Below, piece after piece: positions 1 through 9,781 of a DNA stretch of 64,000 bases. The notes under the pieces were generated by a model. The model was not told the DNA's origin. It did no database searches and saw only the letters and a program-made list of their open reading frames with translations. This stretch comes from Dryomyza anilis (lineage: Eukaryota; Arthropoda; Insecta; Diptera; Dryomyzidae): assembly GCA_951804985.1 (NCBI GenBank), contig OX638133.1, positions 10,188,501-10,252,500 of the forward strand, given 5' to 3'. A program made the translations under genes and the position numbers. Every line of letters begins with the position of its first letter. The stretch's first letter is position 1.

Positions 1-960
1 TGCAGTCACTAAAATGTATGTCATTCTGTCACATATTTTGTTGAGTCATGCAATATATTAAAAAAATTATTGAAACGTGCTGAAACAATGACTTTTTATG
101 ATGCACTCGATTTTGGACGCAATGCAAAAAGCTAAAGATTCGCATAGCCATATCTAAAACAAAAAGAAACATGTTGCCAAGTGCACGATCGGCATAATCA
201 ATACTTCAATCAGCTGGCATTGTTCAATTTGATCATTATGATCATGATCATGTTGTCAACACTGTTAACTGCCATATATGCTGTTAGTTGGCAACACTGG
301 TTGGTGATCGGTGTTGTATTTGAACAACTTCGCCACATGGCGATCGCAGGAACATCAAACACCTCGAGATCACTTGCGGAACACGCTCGGTCGCCGCTCG
401 GCGCGCGTCAAAGCGAGTCGCGTTGATTTTCAGTCGCGACGTTTCCACTAAAGATCACTTGATTACCTTTAGCGCTTGGAATGGGTTTTTTTACCTCCGC
501 CTTTATTTATTTTTATTTCTTATTTTAAACATTTTTGTTTGATGCGCATGCTCGTGGCATGTCACAGTTCGTGTCGGCTTCCGCGCCCCCGCATTGGCGC
601 GGCTGCGCACTGAAGTCACTGCTCAACGGGCTCAGCGTAATTGCAGCTATTCGTCAAAAAACTACAAAAAATAAAATAAAAACACAAAAAGATACCCGCC
701 AAACCAGATTAGCTGGCGTGTTTAGTGCGCATGCGCGACCCGGCATTAAAAAGAATCGAAGAAGAAGTCGTTATAATGTGCAGCTCAGACATGTTTTAAA
801 CTGTTTGGCCAAAGGTGGGACTATAGCTTTTTTAAATTAGTCGAAGCACTAAGTGAAAAGGAATATATTCTATGAATGGCATCTTAAGATGAGCATTTAA
901 AATTCTTTCTATGATTAACACATATTTTGATAAATTTTATAAATTGCTTTTGTAAAATGT
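1..960. other. Non-coding flank with a GC-richer island
   Basis: No convincing gene. From about 300 to 830 the sequence is visibly richer in G and C (many CG steps, a GCGCATGC-type word at about 544 and a longer one at 726) than the AT-rich DNA around it. A 101-codon open frame ends at 838, but its first ATG is at 559, and it passes through an A-rich stretch with no recognisable domain. I read the island as possible regulatory DNA or an unseen 5' exon, not as a proven gene. Confidence 0.35.
726..737. promoter_or_regulatory. NRF-1/Ewg-type palindromic site
   Basis: TGCGCATGCGCG matches the palindromic consensus bound by NRF-1, whose Drosophila counterpart is Erect wing. A related GCGCATGC word sits about 180 bp upstream at 544. 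CG-rich palindromes like this are rare by chance in such AT-rich DNA. The motif match is seen; binding is inferred. Confidence 0.35.
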
Positions 961-1149
961 TCAGGGTGTGTTCTTGTTGCATGATTGGTCAAGCTATTTT
1001 AATTTATTGGATGTTACATCATCAATTGCACAAGCCTTTGGAATATATTTAAAAATGGAATCATTAAAAGAATCAAAAGTAATAAAAGAAAAGCTAAAAC
1101 GGTCAAAAGAATCAAAGAATCAAAAGAATCAAAATATTCAAAAGAATCA

Positions 1150-1490
1150 AAAAAATTAAAAGAATCAAATGAATCAAAAGAATCAAAAGAATCAAAAGAA
1201 TCAAAAGAATCAAAAGAATCAAAAGAATCAAAAGAATCAAAAGAATCAAAAGAATCAAAAGAATCAAAAGAATCAAAAGAATCAAAAGAATCAAAAGAAT
1301 CAAAAGAATCAAAAGAATCAAAAGAATCAAAAGAATCAAAAGAATCAAAAGAATCAAAAGAATCAAAAGAATCAAAAGAATCAAAAGAATCAAAAGAATC
1401 AAAAGAATCAAAAGAATCAAAAGAATCAAAAGAATCAAAAGAATCAAAAGAATCAAAAGAATCAAAAAAATCAAAAAAATTAAAAGAATC
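1150..1490. repeat. (AATCAAAAG)n 9-bp tandem array
   Basis: About 34 head-to-tail copies of a 9-bp unit, nearly perfect from about 1169 to 1468 and decaying into AAAAAATC variants at both ends. A period divisible by three keeps both strands open (Asn-Gln-Lys on +, Leu/Ile on -). Those reading frames are artefacts of the repeat, not proteins. Confidence 0.95.
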
Positions 1491-3134
1491 AAAGAAACAA
1501 TAATATCAAAAGCAGCAAAATATTTGAAATAGTCAAGAGATTAAAAAAAAAAATAAACATAATAAAAAAATCAAAAATGTCCAAAAACTTGACAAATAAT
1601 TTTGAAACAAAAATTCATTAATCAGTTGAAGACTTAAATTAATTAACGCATTATAATGACATCCATCCACAAGCTGCAACCTTCTGCTATTTTCTGCACA
1701 TAACAAAAATCGCCCCGAGCATAAAACAATTGAGATATTTCGTGATTTTCGGCAGAAATCAGAAATGCTAATGAGACAACAAACTAAACACAGCAGCCGA
1801 AACCACACCATAATTAATAACAAATTAAAAATGCAAATAAACAAAACTAGATAAAAACTAGAAATTGATATCGAAACCGAAACTAAAATGGAATTCCGAA
1901 CAGGTTTGAGCAACGTGTTTTATTTTTCACAACAACAACAAAAAAAAAAATACATGTGAATCGTAGCGCTAGCATTAACTCAATGACACTTTGGGTTGCG
2001 AAGTAAAATCTGTCATTTCTCATGCAAAAAACCGCATACCGCCCAAATATAGGTGATCCACTTACGGAGTGCGATCCGTGCTGAAAAGCTCTAAATAATG
2101 CGTTCGTTGATCTCTTGCATTGATTTTGTTTGCTTTCAGTTCGTGTCTAAGTGAGACACACAACAATGCGATTCGCATTTTGCTTGCAGCGGAAATTAAC
2201 TAAAAATTGTTGTAACTGGTTCCGAGCGACGTGCACGAAATGAAATCGAAAGTTTTTCTTTTGTTTGCTACATGCAAAGCTTCATGTGAAATGAAAACGA
2301 AAGTAAAACTGATTTCACTAGGTTACTGAAATGGAGGCGTGAGTGTTGAGAGTAAAAGCAGCAACACTCGTGGCCTTGAACTTCAAGATGTTTATAACAT
2401 CTGTGAATATTTTCTTTTTGTTTATTTTTGTATATTTTATATTATTTGAATGGCAAACATGTTTAAAATATTGTGTTATGACAAAAATATTAATTGTCAT
2501 TGTTTAAATCTATTACTTAAAATACAACAATATACTTTGAATATACAGAATTCTTATAATAAAAAGTACTATATTAAAGACAGTGAAAAATGCCTTAAAA
2601 ATAAATACATACGTATTTGATTAACGTCCAAAAGCATATGTATTTCCTTTAACAATATTGATTTTTTATTTGTTTTTGTATTAAAAACTACTATAATAAT
2701 TTCCTCATTTCTATTAAATAAATGTAACTACATTTGTACTAAAAACATGTGTATTATTTATGCGTTTGAATAATAATAATAAAAATTACTAGATATGTAT
2801 TTATTACTAGATATGCACTTATATTTACTACATAATGTATTTATTTTGAATACAAATATCTACTTCTGCGTGTATTTTAATACATTTCGTATTAGTTTAA
2901 CTTAAAAAAAGTGTAAAAATGCTTTTATTTTGACTGCATACTAACTTTATTTAAATGTAAACAAAAATATGTGTATTCGTACAAAAACAAAATTGCCGAA
3001 CGCAAATAAGTATTACAGTACTTTTTCAAAACAACTAAAAAAACATTTATATTTTACGACATTTTTTTTAAACGGAAACACGAAGATAGTTAAGCCAGAC
3101 TAAATGCCATGTTTGGTTCATAACGTAAAACAAT
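1491..3134. other. AT-rich intergenic DNA
   Basis: No gene seen. About 2026-2240 is less AT-rich and may be single copy. The stretch 2580-2960 resembles 16480-16700 (both have AAATAAATACATA and repeated short TACTAGATATG-like words), so it is probably an old dispersed repeat. Confidence 0.4.
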
Positions 3135-3147
3135 AAATATCCATTTC

Positions 3148-3337
3148 GCCGGCCTCAGCAGTCCAGAGGTAGCGCGCTGGACTTGCATTCTGAAGGTCTC
3201 GGGTTCGAATCCCGGCTTGGGCGCTCGTGGTGATATTAACCACAAAATTGTAGGGAATAGATTTCACAGTACAATGGATATAGTCTGCCTGAGTGCTGTG
3301 GATATCGAAACCGTAGATATTCAAAAAAAAAAAACAA
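3148..3337 (+). mobile_element. tRNA-derived SINE, family 2, complete copy
   Basis: A 190-bp insertion flanked by perfect 13-bp duplications, AAATATCCATTTC, at 3135-3147 and 3338-3350. Its 5' part resembles a tRNA: an A-box-like AGAGGTAGCGCGCTGGAC and a perfect B box, GGTTCGAATCC, at about 3201-3211. It is followed by an unrelated body and an A-rich tail (3323-3337). The head does not fold as a clean tRNA (anticodon stem mispaired), so it is a retroposon rather than a tRNA gene. A second copy lies in the last TpnC intron on the opposite strand. Confidence 0.85.
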
Positions 3338-3350
3338 AAATATCCATTTC

Positions 3351-3519
3351 ACACGTCTAAACCGCTGAACCGTTTTAACTGACATTTTGCACCACGATAC
3401 TATGAAGTCCGGAGGCTGACATATACTATATATGGCCGGTATTGGACAGAGCGACGTATTACCTCCCATACAGCCTAAACTTTCAACGCGTTATAACTTG
3501 GAACTTACACAATACAATA
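3351..3519. other. Short unassigned segment
   Basis: Moderately GC-balanced DNA between the SINE and the A-rich tract. It contains an ATATACTATATATGGCC stretch and no gene. Confidence 0.3.
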
Positions 3520-4930
3520 AAAAAATGCAAAAAAAAGCAAAAATCAAACACAAAAACAAAAGCGGAATACAAAATCAAAACACAAAAACAACAAAAGCAA
3601 ACACACAAGAACAAAACCAAAAACACGGAAATAAAATACACAAAAAAAAAGGAAAACCACAAAAATTAAAAAACAAAAGCAAAAACAAAAGCACAAGACA
3701 AAAGCAAAAACACAAACGCAAAACAAAATCAAAAACAAGAACAAAATCAAGAACACAAAAACAAAAACACAAGAACAAGAGCAAAACACAAAAGCAAAAA
3801 TAAAAATAAAAAAAAGGAAAAACACAGAAACCAAATCAAACACACAAAACGAAACCGAAACAAACAAGAGTAAAAAAAGAAAAAAAAACATAATAAAAAA
3901 GCAAAAACACTACTGAAAAAGCAAAAACACTAAAGGACAAGCAAAAAAACAAATGTAAAAACACAAACAAAATTTAAAAAAAAATCAAAAGTAAAAACAC
4001 AAAAAATGTCAAAAAACAAAAGCAAAAATACAAAACTGAAATAAAAAAAAAACACAAAAGCAACAAAAAAAAGTAAAAACAAAAGATAAAAAACTACAAA
4101 CACAAAAACAAAAGCACAAAATCAAAAACAATAAAAACAACGAAAAGCCAACACACAAGTACAAAAGTAAAAACACAAAAATCTAAAAACAAAGCACAAA
4201 ACAAAAGAAAAACACAAACGCAAAAACGAAATCAAAAATACAAGAAAAAAAGCAAACACACAAAAGCGAAAATACAAAAACAAGAACAAAATCAATAACA
4301 CAAAAACCCAAAAACAAAATCAAAACACAAAAGAAAAAATAAACAAAGAAAGAAAAAACGCAGGAAAAAAAATCAAACACACAAAACCGAAACACACAAA
4401 AGTGAAAAAGAAAACAATAGCCAAAACACAAGAAAAAAAGCAAAAACACAAACCAAATGCAAAAACAAAATTAAAAAATAAAAAACAAAATTAAAAAAAA
4501 AAACAAAGTCAAAAGTGAAAACACAAAAACAATAGCAAAAACACAAAAAAGCAAAAATTAAAAAAAAAAATGAAAAAATACACGAAAACTCAAAAACAAA
4601 AGCAAAAATACAAAAAAAAATACAAAACTGAAATAAAAAGAAAAAGCACAAAAGCAACAAAAATAAATAAAAACGAGATAAAAAAACTCTAAGTCAAACC
4701 CAAAAACAAAATGAATAACAAAAAAACAGAGAACAAAACCAAAAATACGCAAAAAGGAAAACAATAACGGGAAAAAATATAAAACACTAAAACATAAATA
4801 AATAGTGAACCAAATTAAAACAAACAAAAACCAAAGTTAAACCCAAAAATTAAAACAAAATGAGCAAAAACACTAACAAAAAATGTGAAACAAAAGTAAA
4901 ACAAAAACGAAAGAATAAAGCCACTGAAAA
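3520..4930. repeat. A-rich low-complexity tract (CAAAAA-type)
   Basis: About 1.4 kb built almost wholly of degenerate ACAAAAAC, CAAAAGC and AAAACAC words with very few T or G residues on the + strand. Every open frame here (Lys/Asn/Gln-rich on +, Phe/Cys/Val-rich on -) follows from this composition. There are no exact tandem units, so it looks like a decayed microsatellite. Confidence 0.85.
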
Positions 4931-5035
4931 TCAAATTTATGAAAATCCAACTTAAAACCAAACCCCATTTTCATGAAGAACAGCATACATTGTAATTTTG
5001 TTTTATAATTCACAAAATATTTTTGTTACAAAACG

Positions 5036-5284
5036 TCGTTGTAGAACTAAAAGTCACCAAATACATTTTTATGAAAATCGTAAATTACAACTTTGTTGGT
5101 AATTATTACAAAAGAAATTGATAGATTTTTAAAGTTGAAATATTAATTGATAGATTCACATTGTCTGATCATTAGGTATACATATTGAGCTCTTCGATCA
5201 GAATTTGTAAGATATATAAAGAAGTTTGTAAAAGAATTATTGGCATTTTGAAAATGTAGTTGGTGACTTTTAGTTCTACAACGA
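5036..5284. mobile_element. MITE family A, copy 1
   Basis: A 249-bp element with 25-bp terminal inverted repeats. The left end starts TCGTTGTAGAACTAAAAGTC and the right end (5260-5284) is its exact inverse. The interior matches a second copy at 22532-22775 (same GTTGAAATAYYAATTGATAG and ATTGAGCTC words), which is flanked by TA. That suggests Tc1/mariner-type mobilisation. It has no coding capacity. Confidence 0.8.
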
Positions 5285-5287
5285 TAA

Positions 5288-5556
5288 AATATTTATTTTA
5301 TTCAGTATATTGTAAAAAAAATTGGTTTCTAAAACAAAAAAATTAAAAATAAAACCATTGAGTAGCACGGGTACAAAATACTAGTCGTTAGTAGATTATA
5401 TTAATCTCTTTATAATCTACTAAAGCTTCTATAATCTACTTAATATAATCTACTAACGACTAGTATTTTGTACCCGGGCTGCGCAATGGTTTTGTTTTTA
5501 ATTTTTTTGTTTTAGAAACCAATTTTTTTTACAATATACTGAATAAAATAAATATT
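5288..5556. repeat. Long near-perfect palindrome (117-bp arms)
   Basis: Left arm 5288-5404 and right arm 5440-5556 are inverse copies with only a few differences (for example GAGTAGCACGGG against its partner GCGCAGCCCGGG). A 35-bp spacer repeats ATAATCTACT. It starts 3 bp after MITE family A copy 1. It is probably a fold-back transposon, but I see no clear target duplication. Confidence 0.85.
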
Positions 5557-7244
5557 ACATGTAATTCACATAATTATAGTGAACAATTTGTATGTTATAC
5601 ATTTTACGGTATATTTTGTACAAAAATTAAGTATTTTTTTTTATATTCAATTAAAAACACAACTATTTCATTTTTGAAAACATTTTCTTCTTTCCATTAA
5701 TCCATTTGATGCTCATAAAAGCATGAAGGCAATTTTTGTTCAGTGTAAACTTGAATGAGCTTTTCGACTTTTATACAAACATTTTAAGCTTTTAATTTAT
5801 ATGCATTAGTATGCGTTACGGGCACGATATTCAGCGCGAACTTCATCAAATTTGTATTGCATACTTTTTGGATGTATATTTAATAGAACAAGTTGATCTT
5901 TTCAGCGAGATCTTTTCAGCGAGAGCTAACATTATAATCCATTTTAAAAAGCTTCTCCAGCTGAACTTTTAATAAGCTCAAGAAGTAAGCAGAATTTTAT
6001 TGAATCAATTTATATGTTTTAAATATATTATATAAAAATTCAGAATGTAATAAAAGAATTATTCATAATTAAGATAAACGATTAGTCGACTTAATTTTGA
6101 TTTATATATAAAATAAATTTTCAAATTTTGTTTTATTTGAAATGTTTAATAAAAACAAAAACTATTTCATTATCAATATAATCAGTTTTAAATGGCAATT
6201 ATAATTTTTCTAAAAAATTAAAGAAAAACTACCATTAAAAGAACAACAATCAGCAACTACCATAAAGATTCACAAATTTTAAATATGTCTAAAAAAAACC
6301 TTTAAAAATCCTCTATCTTGTTGAATGAATTAAATCGTGTTCTCGCGAAATGAGTTTTCATTTAGCAACCATTACAGCAATAACAATATAAACAACAACC
6401 AAAAAAAAAAAACACACAATTGTGGCAGCATCCGATGATCTTATTATGGTTCGCAGTTGGTTTGTGCCACGTTGTACTTAGGCATTGGTGTATCTCAGTC
6501 AAAACTGCAAATCTCATGATCATGGAATTACAAACTAACAGCAAAACTCAGGCTCAAATTAATGTATTTTCATTTTTTATACAAACCATATAAACCCATG
6601 AATATCATATTTAGTGCAAACAAAAAAAGAAGCACAGTTTCACACAATTAAAAACCTCTGAATTGAGTGCAAATAGTCTTCATTTATTTACAAGTGAAAA
6701 AACAAAAAACAATCTACAAATTAAGACCAACACAGCAAATCCACAAAGCCTCTATGTTAGTCCCATGGCAGTCAGTAAATCTGTGAGATACCAAGCCACT
6801 GGTTTTCCAATTCGTTGGAATGACGTGTAGCCTTTCAGCACGAAACTTATTCAATTTTGACATTATCTAAACTGTGGCAGTTATGAAAATTTACCTGGTT
6901 CAAATGTAATTTTCACTATAAAATCGGTTTTTTATATGTCGGTTACACAGTTGGAAAAAGTAAAGCTTGTAAAGATTTTGAAATAATCACTCTTCTTTCT
7001 TCTATGGGCAAACCTGGGGTAAAGTGGGACACGTTTTGATTTTCCTCCAGAAAAGTACATTTGAAATTTTTTTTAAATGCGTTTGAAGGGTCTGGTCCCA
7101 TAGACTGGTTCATGATTTAACTTTTTGCATTAACAGAATACCAATACCTTTTAATTGATTTTTGAGCAAATTTTCAACTTAATTTGGGGTAAAGTGCGAA
7201 AGTGGGTACGTCTTTCTTTTTAATTTTTTTGTTTTTTTTCATAA
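5557..7244. other. AT-rich intergenic DNA
   Basis: No gene recognised. A CTGGGGTAAAGTGGGACACG word at about 7013 and a related one at 7183 have an inverted partner at about 8926-8944. They may mark an old outer transposon that encloses the nest at 7.2-8.8 kb. Confidence 0.4.
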
Positions 7245-7533
7245 CAAATATAGGGTTTTTTAACAGGGACGCTACAAAAGTAGAGCGACGGGGACATCGA
7301 ACGACACCATATTTCTTGCCGCTCTTTTGACATTTCTCTTCAGTAAGGTTTGCCATTTCATGTGGGAAAGATATACGAATTCGAATTTCGGTAGTAAATT
7401 TTAATAATTTCGACTCGTTTTTGGCTCGTATATCTTTCCATCATGAAATGGCAAACCTTACTGAAGAGAAATGTCAAGAAAAACCCTTGAAAAAAACTTT
7501 TGTAGCGCTCTTATTGAAAAACACTTTATATTA
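7245..7533. mobile_element. Fold-back MITE with about 130-bp arms
   Basis: The two halves are imperfect inverse copies around about 7390. Both arms carry CGCTACAAAAG near the outer end and GACATTTCTCTTCAGTAAGG further in. On each arm an ATG opens a short matching frame beginning MANLTEEKC and running outward, so the arms may derive from the coding end of a larger element. No family assigned. Confidence 0.7.
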
Positions 7534-8013
7534 AGTATAACAAAATTATAATAAGGTAATAAAAAAAGAATGATAATGCATTAAAAAAAATAAGAAGAAA
7601 GAAGTTTTAGTTTCATAAACATCTCTGTACTCATGTTTAGAACATTCGAAATTCACTGCATTGTTGAAATTTTTTTTTTTATTCATGCAAATTGTACGAA
7701 AATCTTCGTTTTCAGATTCAGTTGAAGAATATTTATCGATGTATTCTTTTTTCAGCTGTTAACCGGACGGAACAAAATTCTAAAGTCCAGTGGGAATAAA
7801 GAAATATACGGAGCTAAACGGAAAAATTCTTAATTTTAAGAAACATATCTACTTAGTTGTAAAAAAAAAGAAACTAAGCATAATTATTCTTATTATGCAG
7901 AAATTATTTTTTTAGGTATCAAAAAAGTAACTAAGTGGAATTATTCTGATAAATAGACAATATTTTCTTAGGTATTCTAAATATTGAGACAATAAATTGT
8001 AGAATATTAGTAG

Positions 8014-8676
8014 CATGGTTGAAGTATATACAGGTTAGTTCATCTAGACAGTTAGTTGGCATACGGCTAAGAGGTAGCCGCGGTAGCTCAGTGGTTAGTG
8101 CGTTGGACTGCGAGCCGAAAGGTCCCCGGTTCAAGCCTGGACTGGGGCTAACAACATCTTTTCATAGAAACATTTTTCTATACCGCGCTACCTCTCGGCA
8201 GTAAATGGCAAACCTACGAGAGTAAAAATTGCCTATGAAAAGCTCTCACCCGCCGTTCGGATTCGGCAATAAACTGTAGGTCCCACCACTTTGAGTACAA
8301 ATATAACACGCATAGCTCAAAATGGTGAGAGAGCTCGGCCTAAGTTCTTATAGAGCTGTAGTGTTAAACTATTATTATTATTATAATTTGACTAATTTAT
8401 TAAAATTTCACACCACAAATTCACATTTTCACTTTGGTTAAAAACTGCAATGTTCTTCTGGAGTTCAGAGACAGCTTGAAAATTACCAAAATGTTGAAAT
8501 TTATTTATTTTAAAATTTTGAGTTTCAATTTTATTTATGAATTTTTAAACAAAGCCTAGATGTTTCGTTTTAAATTTTTCGTAAACAAATGTTGAGTCTT
8601 TCAAACAGTTTTCGAAAAAAAGTAAATAGCGTCGTAGTTTTGAAAGATGATTTAACCTGTATATACTTCAACCATG
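8014..8676. mobile_element. hAT-like non-autonomous element
   Basis: Terminal inverted repeats start CATGGTTGAAGTATATACAG at 8014, with the inverse ending at 8676. The flanking 8-mers ATTAGTAG (8006-8013) and ACTAGTAG (8677-8684) match at 7 of 8 positions. Eight-bp duplications and CA-starting ends fit the hAT superfamily. It is inserted in MITE family E and itself carries a SINE. No transposase seen. Confidence 0.65.
8075..8386 (+). mobile_element. tRNA-derived SINE, family 1, full-length copy
   Basis: About 310 bp: a tRNA-like head (8075-8149; A-box-like GCTCAGTGGTTAGTGC, B-box-like GGTTCAAGCC), a body containing CTCGGCAGTAAATGGCAAAC and ATGGTGAGAGAGCTCGGCC, and an (ATT)n tail at about 8370-8386. 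Several other copies occur in the window. The anticodon arm mispairs, so this is not a working tRNA gene. It is the innermost layer of the nest. Confidence 0.85.
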
Positions 8677-8805
8677 ACTAGTAGTATTTTATTAGTCAAA
8701 TTCTACTATTTTTCATTCGAATTTTAGAATTTTATTTCCCTCCGTGTAAAGGTTCCCTTCTCGACTTTCTTCTGAAATTAAGATCGTATCTCAGTTGTAG
8801 TCAAA

Positions 8806-9085
8806 ATGTCGCTTTTCATTGGTTGGTGGCCAGGATTGAAGTTTTTTCTTAGGTTAACCAATTAAATAATTCATAATAGAACCCAACAATTTCACTAAAA
8901 TTACACCAAACATTACTTACATTACGTTTCCCACTTTACCCCAGAATGCGTTTCCCATTGGTTTGTGGCCAAGATTGAAATTATTTTTCTTGGCTAAACC
9001 AATTAAATATTTCATATACAACAATATTTTTAATAAAATTACAACAAACATTGCTTAAATTAAGTTTCCCACTTTAGCCTAGAAT
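8806..9085. repeat. Two-copy tandem duplication, about 138-bp unit
   Basis: Two consecutive units share CATTGGTTGGTGGCCAGGAT-like starts (8818 and 8957), an AACCAATTAAATA middle and TTTCCCACTTTA ends (about 8928 and 9066). The ends echo the inverted GGGGTAAAGTGGGA words near 7.0 kb. No gene. Confidence 0.6.
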
Positions 9086-9489
9086 ATGTTTTCTACTTCA
9101 CTCCAATATTAAAATTTGTTCGTATCTTAACACCATTTAAGCAATGTCAAATTATTTCAAAAATCCGTTTGTAAATCAACAGATATACAATATGCGTTCA
9201 TTTTAAAGTTTAAAATGATCACATATTGTATATCTTTTGAAATCTGTTGTATATATGTTAAAATTTAAACATACCGTCTTAATTAGAAACGATAAACATT
9301 TCTATAAAATTTTCAAAAACATTTTTTCTTTACTTCCAACGTAGTTAAGTTCTGGGAACATTAAAAAAAAGTCTCATTCAATGAAATCGAAGTTCGAAAA
9401 TAAAGGTCAGATCATATAAACTTTAAAAATTGAGTTAATTGAAAATATGAAAAAATAAATTTAAATCCTTATTTAGGATTTTGTAAAAA

Positions 9490-9700
9490 TTTGCTAGAAG
9501 CAGGTACCGCAATGAATCGGAATCAGAATGGAAACCGGCACCGTTTCGACTTTTGGAACTGGAATCGAAACTTTTATTAAAAAATATGTGGAACCGGAAT
9601 CGAAAATTTGTTTAGTTGAAACCGGATTCGGAACTGAAACCGCAATTTTGAAAATCTTGGAAGCAGATCCGGAGCTGATAATTCAATAGGATTTAATAGA
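9490..9700. repeat. GAACCG/GAATCG-rich degenerate repeat
   Basis: Many irregular copies of GGAACCGGAATCGAAAC-like words. The same style recurs at 29210-29270, 29850-29935, 60190-60240 and 61020-61135. It is probably the subterminal repeat region of one DNA transposon family whose ends I cannot fix here. Confidence 0.5.
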
Positions 9701-9781
9701 AGTTTTTTTTTTTATATAGTACCGATTTTATTTTTCTAGTATATCTAGAGTACATATAATTTATGTAGATATTTACGATTA

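Larger units (their letters stand above)
7762..8746. mobile_element. MITE family E, copy 1 (host of a nest)
   Basis: The outer ends resemble inverted CACGGAGGGAAATAAATTCT and are flanked by TA (7760-7761 and 8747-8748). The left end is diverged (ACCGGACGGAAC). A second copy lies at 61201-62031. The shared interior includes ACTTAGTTGT and the word GGTATCAAAAAAGTAACTAA (near 7915). The element is split by the hAT-like element at 8014-8676. No transposase frame. Confidence 0.7.

Noticed and set aside
535..840. 101-codon frame
   Set aside because: First ATG is 24 bases in, no domain, and part of it is A-rich; kept only as a note on the GC-richer island.
1112..1492. Leu/Ile-rich (-) and Asn-Gln-Lys (+) frames
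   Set aside because: Both arise from the 9-bp repeat whose period is a multiple of three.
3432..4827. Lys-rich and Phe/Cys-rich frames of 69-123 codons
   Set aside because: Pure composition effect of the A-rich tract.
8075..8149. Possible tRNA gene
   Set aside because: Has A- and B-box-like words, but the anticodon stem mispairs and the same head heads a repeated retroposon; SINE, not a tRNA gene. The same applies to 3151-3215, 26490-26560, 35950-36033, 44347-44418, 46192-46258 and 58570-58645.
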